Part shown: one piece after another, positions 35,754 to 44,633 of the stretch
Layout of the letters: each line of letters opens with the position of its first letter
Position numbering within the stretch: the stretch's first letter is position 1
From: CAKZNE01 sp002695025
GTDB taxonomy: Bacteria > Bacteroidota > Bacteroidia > Flavobacteriales > Schleiferiaceae
Assembly: GCA_913043285.1 (NCBI GenBank)
Contig: CAJWML010000001.1
Span: forward strand, 496,001 to 560,000
Reading direction: 5' to 3'
DNA length: 64,000 nucleotides
The notes under the pieces: model-generated
What the model saw: the letters and a program-made list of their open reading frames with translations, nothing else
The model's database searches: none
Told to the model about the DNA's origin: nothing
Translations under genes and position numbers: made by a program

Positions 35754-37148
35754 TTAATACCCTAAAATTTTCAGCATGCTCTTATAGCTCTGCTCTTTGG
35801 CAAACAGGCGCGTACGCACTTCACCATTTTCATCACGCTCTATTACCACGTGCTTGGGGGCCGGTGTAAGGCAGTGTTGTATACCTCCGTATCCACCAAT
35901 ACTCTCCTGGTAAGCACCGGTATGAAAAAAGCCTACGATCTGCTTTTCCTCCGGGTCGAATTTAGGTAAATAGATAGCGTTGGCGTGTTGCTCGCTGTTG
36001 TAATAATCATCACTGTCACAGGTTAAGCCGCCCAGCAAAACACGCTCATAGGATTTCTCCCAGCGGTTTACCGCCAGCATGATAAAGCGTTTGCTGATGG
36101 CCCAGGCATCCGGCAGGGCGGTCATGAAAGAACCGTCAATCATGTTCCAGTTTTCGCGGTCGTTCTGCTTTTTTTGGTCCACAATGGAAAAGAAAGTGGC
36201 TCCGCTCTCGCCTACCGTAAAAGATCCGAACTCTGTAAAGATATGGGGCTCCTTAACTCCTTTATTATTACACATTTGCTTGATCTGGGCAATAATCTCC
36301 TCCGCCATATAATCGTAATCATAGTTGAAGGACAAACTGTTCTTAATGGGGAAACCACCACCTATGTTTAAGCTGTCAAGAGAGGGGCATATCTTCTTCA
36401 GCTCTATGTATACGTTCACACATTTGAGCAACTCACTCCAGTAGTAAGCTGTATCGTTAATCCCGGTATTGATGAAGAAGTGTAGCATCTTCAGTTCAAA
36501 CTTCTTATTGTCCATCACCTTTTCCCTATAAAAGGGAACGATATCCTTGTAACCTATTCCGAGCCTGGAGGTATAGAATTCAAACTTAGGCTCCTCTTCC
36601 GCTGCAATACGTATACCTATCTTGGTCGGCTTCTGGATGAACTCGTCAAACAGGTCCATCTCGTTCTTGTTGTCCACCACGGGGATAACATTCTCAAACC
36701 CATCATTGATAAGACGAGCCATATTGTCTACATACGTTTCCCTCTTAAAGCCATTACAAACAATAAACTGCTTTTTGGAGATCTTGCCTTCTTCATACAA
36801 CGCCTCCACCAGGTTAATATCAAACGCGCTGGAGGTTTCAATATGGATACCATTTTTCAGGGCTTCATCCAATACAAAGGAAAAGTGGGAACTCTTGGTA
36901 CAATAGCAGTAGTTATAGGCTCCTTCATAGCCAACCTTGGCCATGGCCACATTAAACATGCGCTTGGCTCTTTGTATTTGCTCGCTGATCTTGGGTAGGT
37001 AAGTAACCTTAAGGGGGGTTCCGTATTGCTTAATGATATCCATAAGGTACACCCCGTTCCACATCAAGGTCTTATCCTCATCCAGGTCAAATTCCTTTTG
37101 AGGCCATTCAAAAGTTTGGTCGATAAGGTCAAAATATTTATTCCGCAT
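35754..37148 (-). CDS. speA: Arginine decarboxylase-like PLP enzyme (alanine racemase fold)
   Basis: This 464-residue PLP decarboxylase has the cofactor lysine Lys85 (YCTKSSHF), the phosphate-binding LNIGGGFP and the Cys loop TCDSDDYY near the C-terminus. It should convert arginine to agmatine. It is shorter than E. coli SpeA (658 residues), because it lacks that enzyme's extra domains. The same fold holds diaminopimelate and ornithine decarboxylases. The neighbouring DHS-like gene and a ureohydrolase at 27.6 kb favour arginine. It is first in a transcript with the DHS-like and acidic protein genes. Confidence 0.82.
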   Translation of the reverse strand: MRNKYFDLIDQTFEWPQKEFDLDEDKTLMWNGVYLMDIIKQYGTPLKVTYLPKISEQIQRAKRMFNVAMAKVGYEGAYNYCYCTKSSHFSFVLDEALKNGIHIETSSAFDINLVEALYEEGKISKKQFIVCNGFKRETYVDNMARLINDGFENVIPVVDNKNEMDLFDEFIQKPTKIGIRIAAEEEPKFEFYTSRLGIGYKDIVPFYREKVMDNKKFELKMLHFFINTGINDTAYYWSELLKCVNVYIELKKICPSLDSLNIGGGFPIKNSLSFNYDYDYMAEEIIAQIKQMCNNKGVKEPHIFTEFGSFTVGESGATFFSIVDQKKQNDRENWNMIDGSFMTALPDAWAISKRFIMLAVNRWEKSYERVLLGGLTCDSDDYYNSEQHANAIYLPKFDPEEKQIVGFFHTGAYQESIGGYGGIQHCLTPAPKHVVIERDENGEVRTRLFAKEQSYKSMLKILGY

Positions 37149-37293
37149 GAGTTACTTCAGGTTTTAATTTCCAATCCAACTAAGTTAGATTTTAAAAAAG
37201 TGCGCAAAGAAAAAACTTTACTTGATACCAAATTCAAGGGTTAAAAGTTTTTTCTGGGTCCAAAGTAAAAAAGAATAATAGCCTGGGGAAGGT

Positions 37294-37944
37294 CTAATAA
37301 AAAGGAATATTAGTGGGTTGGTCGCGCATCCATCCGGTAATGCTGTAGCGGTCTTTAGCCGTCACCAGCACTTCATGTTCTACGGTATCACTACGAAAGA
37401 GAGCTAGTCGCCCGGAAAGTGGTTCAATATCCAGGATCTCATCCAGGTGCAACCGCAACTCGCCCCCATCCCCCGCCTGCCATTCGCGGTTGAGGTAAAA
37501 GGCAAAGGATATCTTCCTGTTGCTGGTGGATTTGAACTGATCCAGGTGTTTTTCATAATAAGTGCCCGGAGGATAGATAGCAAAGTGGCACTCATAATCC
37601 TTAAGGCTGAGGAAAAGGGAACGGCTTAGCGACTGCATCAGTTCCTCCATACGGTCCATAAAAAACAAGGTGGCAGGGCGAGCTTCGCCTCGGGATATCC
37701 ATTTTATGTAGTCCCCGCGCACCTCTTTGTCTACCTGGAACAAATGGGCATTGCCAATGCCGGCTTTCCTGAAGTTGTCTTCTTCCCGGTGAAAAGCAAT
37801 GGCTTCGTGTAGTGCCTGGATCTGCTCCTCGCCCAGGAAGTTATCAATAACCACAAAGCCCTTATCAGCCAGAGATTCTGCGACATGTTCAATATTGGGA
37901 AAAGGCGAAGGGTCTGTAGACAAGCTCCGGGATTTTCCGGCCAA
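37294..37944 (-). CDS. 2-oxoglutarate/Fe(II)-dependent oxygenase (prolyl hydroxylase-like)
   Basis: This protein of up to 216 residues has the double-stranded beta-helix iron site: His-x-Asp in YYEKHLDQF (about residues 133-141), the distal His in VEHEVLV, and downstream YSITGWMR with the 2-oxoglutarate Arg. The layout resembles small prolyl-4-hydroxylase-like enzymes; the substrate is unknown. The start is uncertain. The first in-frame candidate is TTG at 37944, just past a TGA stop, and another TTG is at 37923. No ATG is available before the conserved region. Confidence 0.8.
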   Translation of the reverse strand: MAGKSRSLSTDPSPFPNIEHVAESLADKGFVVIDNFLGEEQIQALHEAIAFHREEDNFRKAGIGNAHLFQVDKEVRGDYIKWISRGEARPATLFFMDRMEELMQSLSRSLFLSLKDYECHFAIYPPGTYYEKHLDQFKSTSNRKISFAFYLNREWQAGDGGELRLHLDEILDIEPLSGRLALFRSDTVEHEVLVTAKDRYSITGWMRDQPTNIPFY

Positions 37945-38045
37945 GATAAAGCTAAATATGGCTTCCTCCTTTCATCTCCTGATGCTCTGAGGGCAACTTT
38001 ACTAGCCGAAAAAGGCGCCCCATTAATAATACTGTTTTCATGCAT

Positions 38046-38093
38046 AAAAAAAGCCGTCAATAAACGTGGTTTTCTATACATTTATTGACGGCT
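38046..38093 (-). terminator. Terminator after the 53-residue membrane protein gene
   Basis: A perfect 13-bp inverted repeat (agccgtcaataaa at 38052-38064 and its complement at 38081-38093) with a 16-nt loop. On the minus strand it is followed by a run of T residues. It sits 25 nt past the stop at 38118. Confidence 0.75.
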
Positions 38094-38117
38094 CGTAAGG
38101 TTAAAACCTCTATTTAA

Positions 38118-38279
38118 TTATACATCCGTTTTCTTGTTTTTAAAGTACATGACCATAAAAACTATGGTGGACAGGCACAGGGATAGGCTGATCAGAATAT
38201 TTGCCTTGGCGACAAACGAAACCACCAGCAAGAACCCGGCTACCAACATTAAATAGAAGGATGTTGTCTTGTTCAACAT
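38118..38279 (-). CDS. Small two-helix membrane protein (53 residues)
   Basis: The ORF starts MLNKTTSFYLMLVAGFLLVV and has two hydrophobic stretches (about 8-24 and 27-46), then a basic tail KNKKTDV. It begins 17 nt after the stop of the lipoprotein gene and is followed by a strong terminator, so the two form a two-gene transcript. No family is recognised. Its small size and position recall immunity-type proteins, but nothing proves that. Confidence 0.6.
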   Translation of the reverse strand: MLNKTTSFYLMLVAGFLLVVSFVAKANILISLSLCLSTIVFMVMYFKNKKTDV

Positions 38280-38296
38280 TTTAAATGAAGCTTTAT

Positions 38297-38989
38297 TTAT
38301 GGGCAGCTTAAAGCTACTCCAGCAAGAGATAAACCCTTACCTACTACGGCCACCGCACACCATGGGCCAGGAACGGCACAACTGCTAAGACTCAGCGTAG
38401 CTACCGCATTGGAGGCCAGGGCAACCGCACACCCTGCACTAATGCTGGCTGCCGTTTTTCCGCTTTGCCAGCCACCGTTATTGTAAAAATCCTCAGCAAT
38501 CATGAGAGCATTGACCATCTTGGTGTACTTTTCAAACTCCTCAGTGGAAAGCTGGCGACTTTCAATATCCTCTATCAAAAGATCGATGGCCTCATCAAAC
38601 GAATGGATCTCCAGGTTCTGCTGGAAACCGAGAATAATGTCGTGATCCATGTCTGAAATAATGCCCTCCGAGAGGTATTCATCAAGACTCACCGGGTTAT
38701 CCATCATGTAATCATCAAATGAGTAAACCTCTATATTGGTACCCAGGTCCTCATTGATCACGGAAACCGCATGTACAAGGTCTGCATGATTATCCCCTGT
38801 CTCACCCAAATTCATATCATTGAGCGTTGCATAAAGGGCATCCCTGTTATCATACACTTCCGTGGAAAAGCTCTCTGATTTGAGATAATTGTTTTCTTCC
38901 TCCGTAGTTGCTTTGTCCTTTTTACTGCAACTAAAGCTCAGGAAGCCAATCGTTAAAAGAGTTAGAATAGAATTTACTCTAATGTCCAT
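38297..38989 (-). CDS. Lipoprotein with hydrophobic Gly/Ala/Cys-rich C-terminus, family unknown
   Basis: This 230-residue protein has a lipoprotein signal peptide with lipobox SFSCSKK (Cys21). The middle (about 30-170) is acidic and helical-looking. The last 58 residues (172-230) change character abruptly. They start with NGGWQSGKT, then become small and hydrophobic with four cysteines (187, 204, 211, 229), much like exported peptide bacteriocins or leader-core precursors. I do not recognise the family. It is followed 17 nt later by the two-helix membrane protein. The region upstream (38990-39190) is AT-rich. Confidence 0.65.
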   Translation of the reverse strand: MDIRVNSILTLLTIGFLSFSCSKKDKATTEEENNYLKSESFSTEVYDNRDALYATLNDMNLGETGDNHADLVHAVSVINEDLGTNIEVYSFDDYMMDNPVSLDEYLSEGIISDMDHDIILGFQQNLEIHSFDEAIDLLIEDIESRQLSTEEFEKYTKMVNALMIAEDFYNNGGWQSGKTAASISAGCAVALASNAVATLSLSSCAVPGPWCAVAVVGKGLSLAGVALSCP

Positions 38990-39190
38990 AAAATTAAATC
39001 AATTTTTAGTTAAACTTAATTTGACTTTTCTCAAAATAAGTTTTTCCGTTAAATAGTCAAATAAATATTGTTTATAGACTATAAATGATCTCTATTTTAT
39101 GAAGCAGACAGAGGTCTTTCTTACCACTCCTCTCGAGTTTAGAGCAGTAGGGTCAGGAAAAAAAATTATTGGTTAATAATTGACTTTAGA

Positions 39191-40381
39191 TCATATCACT
39201 CCCAGCTCTTTACCCACTTTGGTAAAAGCAGAAACTGCTTTATCCAGGTGCTCGCGCTCATGCGCTGCGGAAAGCTGCACTCGAATACGAGCCTGACCTT
39301 TAGGCACCACCGGGTAAAAGAAACCGATCACGTAGATCCCCTCTTCCAGTAAACGATCAGCAAACTTTTGGGAAAGGGCAGCATCGTAAAGCATAATAGG
39401 CACAATGGCAGAATCTCCATCTTTGATATCAAAACCGGCTTTTTTGATATTCTCCTTGAAGTAGGTGATGTTTTCCTCCAGCTTGTCGCGCAGATGGGTA
39501 CTCTCGCTCAAAAGGTCAAATACCGCAATGGAAGCACCCACAATGGCCGGGGCCAGTGAATTGGAAAACAGGTAAGGGCGTGAACGCTGACGTAACATTT
39601 CTATGATCTCCTTACGACCGGTAGTAAAACCTCCCATGGCACCTCCCAGTGCCTTGCCCAGGGTACCGGTAATAATATCAATACGCCCCATTACATTCCG
39701 CAATTCATGAGTTCCGCGGCCGGTTTTACCAATAAAACCTGTGGCATGACATTCGTCCACCATTACCAGGGCATCGTATTTTTCGGCCAGGTCACATATC
39801 TTATCCAGTTGTGCTACATAGCCATCCATGGAAAAAACACCGTCCGTAACGATAATACGGAAGCGGCTGGCACTTTGAGCTTCCTTGAGTTTGGCTTCCA
39901 GGTCTTCCATGTTGTTATTCTCGTAGCGGAAGCGCTGGGCCTTACACAACCTCACCCCATCAATGATGGAAGCGTGGTTCAATGAATCGGAAATTATAGC
40001 ATCTTCATCGGTAAGCAAAGGTTCAAAAACACCTCCGTTGGCATCAAATGCCGCTGCATAGAGAATGGTATCCTCCGTACCCAGGAAGTCCGCAATCTTG
40101 CGCTCCAGTTCCTTATGTATATCCTGGGTTCCACAGATAAAGCGCACTGAAGACATCCCGAAGCCATGCGTGTCCAGGGTTTTCTTGGCGGCTTCAACTA
40201 CCTTGGGGTGCGATGAAAGACCAAGGTAATTATTGGCACAGAAGTTCAGTACTTTCTGCCCTCCTTTCACCTCAATTTCTGCGCCTTGCTCACCCGTAAT
40301 AATGCGCTCTTTCTTAAAGAGACCGGATTCTTCAATATCTCGAAGTTCGTTCTGTAAATGTTCCTGGATCTTGCCGTACAT
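39191..40381 (-). CDS. kbl: Glycine C-acetyltransferase (2-amino-3-ketobutyrate CoA ligase)
   Basis: This 396-residue PLP enzyme of the alpha-oxoamine synthase family splits 2-amino-3-ketobutyrate with CoA into glycine and acetyl-CoA, the second step of threonine breakdown. The PLP lysine is Lys243 in TGTLGKALGG, and VDECHATGFIG supplies the ring-stacking and aspartate contacts. The length is typical. The partner threonine dehydrogenase gene is not in the window. It follows the AddA-like gene by 34 nt on the same strand. Confidence 0.94.
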   Translation of the reverse strand: MYGKIQEHLQNELRDIEESGLFKKERIITGEQGAEIEVKGGQKVLNFCANNYLGLSSHPKVVEAAKKTLDTHGFGMSSVRFICGTQDIHKELERKIADFLGTEDTILYAAAFDANGGVFEPLLTDEDAIISDSLNHASIIDGVRLCKAQRFRYENNNMEDLEAKLKEAQSASRFRIIVTDGVFSMDGYVAQLDKICDLAEKYDALVMVDECHATGFIGKTGRGTHELRNVMGRIDIITGTLGKALGGAMGGFTTGRKEIIEMLRQRSRPYLFSNSLAPAIVGASIAVFDLLSESTHLRDKLEENITYFKENIKKAGFDIKDGDSAIVPIMLYDAALSQKFADRLLEEGIYVIGFFYPVVPKGQARIRVQLSAAHEREHLDKAVSAFTKVGKELGVI

Positions 40382-40415
40382 AATAGTATCTTAAAAGGTG
40401 TTTGGGCAAATATAG

Positions 40416-43400
40416 TTACCACTTTTCTACTTGCAGGGGCTCGTTAAGATAAACCAGCACCCGGTCGCCTACTTTTAGGCTCTGCTGCTGCAAAACGGTG
40501 GAGTAGGCCTCCACCTGATCACGGTGCCTTGCCTGAGGCTGCCCGGTTTTATATTCAATGATGTGAAAAAAGTCGCCCTCCTGCACCAACCGGTCCGGCC
40601 GGAGGGAGGTAAAGCCAGGCACGAGTATCTCTGATTCATTAAGCACTCTAAGTCCTTCCTGGTAGTACTTACTCAACCCGGCATGTTGTAAGGCTTGTTG
40701 CGCCAAGCTACGCAGAGTTTGCTTTTCTTCGGCCCTAAAAGACCCACGGCTCTCCATTTTGGTGAGTACCCCGCCAAGGTCTTCAACCGTATTTATTAAT
40801 GAGAGAATGGAATGTACCTTTTTACCCCAGGCGGTAGAAACACTTTCACCACTCTGCCAGTTTTTGGGCGAATCTATAGCAACCTCCAGGCGATCCGACC
40901 AGGGCACCGAGTTGTACTTTGGAACATGGCGGGTAGTATTCCGGGAAGCCGAAGTCTTTACCTTCACTTTCTCCCCGACACTCCAGTGCGTTCCTTCTAC
41001 TTCCTGGAGATCCAGGAAATAACACAGGTAAGCGGTAACCCGCTGCGCGGAGTCATAGGAATCATTACCTAATATATGAAGACGATCTACTGCCCGTGTA
41101 AACGCTACATACAGAAGGTTGAGATTGTCCAATGCCACATCTTCCTTATGTTTTTGCCAGATAGTGTTGTAATCCTCCAGCCCCGGTAAACCACCCATAT
41201 CTTTTAAGGTCACCTTAGCCGCAGGAAGCCCGAAGAAATCATCCGTAGGCAGGTTCAGCCAGGTGCTGGCCGGCACGGGTTCACGGAATGCCAGCCAATT
41301 TGCAAATGCTACGATTACTACCGGGAACTCCAGGCCCTTGGCTTTATGGATGGTCATCAGCCGTACCGCGTCCAGCCCATCCGGCATATCAATGGCCGTG
41401 GCAGCTCCTCGTATATCCCACCAGCGCAGGAATTCTGTTTCTCCTTCTTCCTTTCCATCCTCAAACTCCAGGGCCTGGTCCATAAAGTTCTGCAGGAAGG
41501 GGTCGTTTTGTACATCAAAACCAAAGCCCCTTACCACCATTTGTATTTTGTTTACCAAGGATGCATTACGGAATCGCAACCACGAAAAATTTACCCACCC
41601 CAATTGCAAAAAACCTCTCCACCCGCCCAGCTCCTTTTTCATCTGCTTGCTGATGAAAGTATAGCCTTCCGTTTCCTCCAGTCTTTCCTGGTACTTGCTC
41701 CAGAACCATTCCAGGAAAACCAGCCTCGACCATTGATCATCCGGACGTAAAGCGAGTTTTAAAAAGGCCACTATAAGCTGTACTTCCTCCGACTGACTGA
41801 GCAACAAACTATCAGAACTCACCACATCTACACCATTGACTGACAGTAATTCCGATAAAGAACTATTGTACTTTTTACTTCTGCTCAGTATGCAAATGTC
41901 ACGCAGTTCATAACCGTCTTCCAAGGCTTCCTTCACCCGCTGCAATACAGCCTCACCCTGCCGCTGTATATATAGCTCTTCCGCGCCAGGGTCGCCCAAT
42001 ATATCTATGCTTACGTAGCCTCCTTCTCCCTGGCGAACATTCTGGATCCCTGATTTAAACAGTAGCCGGTGCTCTTCGCTCGAAACTTTTAATCCGCTTT
42101 TATCAGCAAACTCAACTACCCTAGCAAAAAACAAGTTATTAAATTCCACTACCTCCCTCTTACTCCGCCAGTTGTCTTTAAGAAGTATGGTGGTTCTTTC
42201 GTAAAGGGAAAGCTGTTTTCCGGCCTGTTCAATCTTATTACCAGGGTCCTTGCCGCTATGAAGGTCCATGAATTGCTCCACCTCGCCACCCCGCCAACGA
42301 TAAATAGATTGTTTGGCGTCCCCCACCAGCATTACAGAGCCTTGCTGAGCCATGGTATTATTGGCCAAGGGCAAAAGGTTGCTCCATTGCAGGCGGGAAG
42401 TATCCTGAAACTCATCAATGAAATAATGCCGGTAACGGTCCCCTATTCGCTCGTATAGGAAAGCGGCCGGTTGCTCATTTAAATGCCTGCTGATAAGTTG
42501 GTTGAACTCCCCTATTGGCAGGCGATTGCTCTCATCTTTGATCTGTTCCAGGTACTTTTCGATCTGCGCTACCACGGCCAGGCTGAAAATATTGCGGAGA
42601 ATGAGCCTGGACAGTTCATAAACAGCGGCATGATCAATTATGAAGTGTAGTAAGGATTGGCAACGTTCCAACAATTTCCCGGCAACAGGATCAATGAGGG
42701 CTGCTGCTTCCCTGGCTTTGGACTTAGGGTAAAGATCCGCCTCACCTACCATTTGCTTTTGCACCGTAGGACTGGGCAGCTCCAGGCTTGGGTTGTCACA
42801 GATACCACTTAAATATCTTGGTAAGGATCCACGCGAAAAAAGACTGTGATCAATATAGTTATCATCAATAATCTGAAGTATTGATTGAGCTATTTTTTTA
42901 AGGTTTTGCTCCCAACCTGCATTGCGCGTATAAAGCTTTTGTCTTATTTCTAAAAAATCTCTGGAAGACAACTTCTTAAGAGAAGAAAGTGGTGCTATCG
43001 CACGTTCCTCAAAGAGGGTGTATCCAACCTCCAGTAAACGGTATTCAGCACGGGGCGATTTTCCCTCATCCAGCTGAGTATTGAGGAACTGTATCAATAC
43101 TTCGGAAAGCGCAGAGTCTTCCTGCAAATCTGATAGCATTGTGTCTACCGCTTCGCTGAGTATCAACTCTGCATCCAGCTCTACTTCATAATTGCCACTA
43201 ACTTTCAGGTCCTGGGCAAAGGTTCGGATAAGGCGGTTGGTGAATTTATCGATGGTGGAAACGGAAAAGCCGGAATACTGGTGTAATATGGCTCGCAGCA
43301 CCTCCTCGCTTTTGTGACGTAATTCTTCTTCTGTCGCGCCCAACTCCTGGCGAAGCTGCAAGAACATGCTATGACCCTCAAGCTCATTTCCCGGATCGGA

Positions 43401-43595
43401 AAAGGTTTGCAAGGTTTTCACAATACGGTCTTTCATCTCCGCAGCAGCCTTATTAGTAAAGGTTATGGCCAGTATGCTCCGAAAAGCTGAGTTGCCGGGA
43501 GCAGCCAGGCATAAACGCAGCACCCGGTATACCAGGTTGTAGGTTTTTCCGGCTCCTGCCGAAGCCGTGTATATGGTGAATTCCGATGTACTCAT
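40416..43595 (-). CDS. UvrD-like helicase with C-terminal PD-(D/E)XK nuclease, AddA/RecB-like
   Basis: This 1059-residue protein has Walker A TASAGAGKT (about 9-17), motif Ia ITFTNKAAAEMKDR, motif II IDEFQDTS, motif IV YRWRG and motif VI LYVAFTRAVD. At the C-terminus RPDR...IIEYKTG is a PD-(D/E)XK nuclease site. It should unwind and resect broken DNA ends for RecA. The usual AddB-type partner is not next to it in this window. The start at 43595 gives the standard helicase N-terminus. Confidence 0.88.
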   Translation of the reverse strand: MSTSEFTIYTASAGAGKTYNLVYRVLRLCLAAPGNSAFRSILAITFTNKAAAEMKDRIVKTLQTFSDPGNELEGHSMFLQLRQELGATEEELRHKSEEVLRAILHQYSGFSVSTIDKFTNRLIRTFAQDLKVSGNYEVELDAELILSEAVDTMLSDLQEDSALSEVLIQFLNTQLDEGKSPRAEYRLLEVGYTLFEERAIAPLSSLKKLSSRDFLEIRQKLYTRNAGWEQNLKKIAQSILQIIDDNYIDHSLFSRGSLPRYLSGICDNPSLELPSPTVQKQMVGEADLYPKSKAREAAALIDPVAGKLLERCQSLLHFIIDHAAVYELSRLILRNIFSLAVVAQIEKYLEQIKDESNRLPIGEFNQLISRHLNEQPAAFLYERIGDRYRHYFIDEFQDTSRLQWSNLLPLANNTMAQQGSVMLVGDAKQSIYRWRGGEVEQFMDLHSGKDPGNKIEQAGKQLSLYERTTILLKDNWRSKREVVEFNNLFFARVVEFADKSGLKVSSEEHRLLFKSGIQNVRQGEGGYVSIDILGDPGAEELYIQRQGEAVLQRVKEALEDGYELRDICILSRSKKYNSSLSELLSVNGVDVVSSDSLLLSQSEEVQLIVAFLKLALRPDDQWSRLVFLEWFWSKYQERLEETEGYTFISKQMKKELGGWRGFLQLGWVNFSWLRFRNASLVNKIQMVVRGFGFDVQNDPFLQNFMDQALEFEDGKEEGETEFLRWWDIRGAATAIDMPDGLDAVRLMTIHKAKGLEFPVVIVAFANWLAFREPVPASTWLNLPTDDFFGLPAAKVTLKDMGGLPGLEDYNTIWQKHKEDVALDNLNLLYVAFTRAVDRLHILGNDSYDSAQRVTAYLCYFLDLQEVEGTHWSVGEKVKVKTSASRNTTRHVPKYNSVPWSDRLEVAIDSPKNWQSGESVSTAWGKKVHSILSLINTVEDLGGVLTKMESRGSFRAEEKQTLRSLAQQALQHAGLSKYYQEGLRVLNESEILVPGFTSLRPDRLVQEGDFFHIIEYKTGQPQARHRDQVEAYSTVLQQQSLKVGDRVLVYLNEPLQVEKW

Positions 43596-43719
43596 GTATC
43601 AGGTGATGCGGGAAATTATGAAAAAAGAGAGCTGCTGGCCAGATCTCCTCCTGAAGTTATCCAGCCACTTTCCACAATGGGTCATAAGCTTTTTCGATGC
43701 TTTCATCAGGAGTTTAACT

Positions 43720-43748
43720 TTGGGGTAAACCTATTCTGCCTAGCTTTG
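43720..43748 (+). promoter_or_regulatory. Bacteroidota promoter for sodA
   Basis: TTG at 43720-43722, 18 nt, then TAGCTTTG at 43741-43748, a perfect -7. The start site would be near 43755, about 42 nt before the ATG at 43797. Confidence 0.6.
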
Positions 43749-43796
43749 TTAGCCTAACTCAACAAACATTTAATATTAATCAAAACTAATACGATT

Positions 43797-44402
43797 ATGG
43801 CTTTTCAACTCCCCGATCTACCTTATCCTAAAAATGCACTGGAACCCCATATAGATGCTCAAACTATGGAAGTTCACCATGATAAGCACCATGCCGGATA
43901 TACGTCCAAGCTGAATGACGCCCTGGAAGGTACTGGTAACGAGAATGCTTCCATTGAAGAGATTCTGAAAAATGTATCCAAACACGGAGATGCTATTCGC
44001 AACAACGGTGGCGGGTACTATAACCACAGCCTTTTCTGGACGGTGATGAGCCCCAACGGAGGTGGTGAACCTTCCGGTGACTTGGCTAATGCTATTAATG
44101 ATGCCTTTGGCTCCTTCGAAAACTTTAAAGAAGAATTTTCCAATGCCGCCAAGAGTCGTTTTGGTTCAGGATGGGCCTGGCTGTTGATAAGGGACGGTAA
44201 ACTACAGGTTTCCTCAACTCCTAACCAGGATAATCCTCTTATGGATATAGCAGAAGTAAAGGGCACACCCATCCTTGGGCTTGATGTGTGGGAACACGCT
44301 TATTACCTGAAGTACCAGAATCGCAGGCCGGATTATGTTTCCGCCTTCTTTAATGTGATCAACTGGGACGAAGTAAGCAAGCGCTACGAAGCTGCTAAAT
44401 AA
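43797..44402 (+). CDS. sodA: Superoxide dismutase, manganese type
   Basis: This 201-residue protein has metal ligands His27, His77, Asp163 and His167 (TMEVHHDKHH, YYNHSLFW, DVWEHAYY). The residues that separate Mn from Fe enzymes are of the Mn type: Gly in NNGGGYYNH and Gln144 in PNQDNP. There is no signal peptide, so it acts in the cytoplasm. It has its own promoter and ends in a strong terminator. A manganese/zinc uptake locus follows a few kilobases later. Confidence 0.96.
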   Translation: MAFQLPDLPYPKNALEPHIDAQTMEVHHDKHHAGYTSKLNDALEGTGNENASIEEILKNVSKHGDAIRNNGGGYYNHSLFWTVMSPNGGGEPSGDLANAINDAFGSFENFKEEFSNAAKSRFGSGWAWLLIRDGKLQVSSTPNQDNPLMDIAEVKGTPILGLDVWEHAYYLKYQNRRPDYVSAFFNVINWDEVSKRYEAAK

Positions 44403-44429
44403 GGCTTTGTATAAAATACGTGATAAAAG

Positions 44430-44452
44430 ATCCCGCTCAGGCGGGATTTTTT
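44430..44452 (+). terminator. Rho-independent terminator after sodA
   Basis: The stem ATCCCGC/GCGGGAT has 7 bp with a 4-nt loop (tcag) and is followed by a T-run. It lies 28 nt past the sodA stop. Confidence 0.85.
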
Positions 44453-44633
44453 ATGGGAAAACGCGTTTCTCAAATGCCTGATCACCCTCACCCATGAATT
44501 AATGCAACAGAACCTGTACGATAGGCTTAAAGAAGGTGATTGATCTGGCTTTTTACCAAATCGGCTTTTTCCATGGCAAAAGATGATTTTATCTCTCGCG
44601 AACCTTTGAGGAGCTTTGGATAAAATTAAAGCT

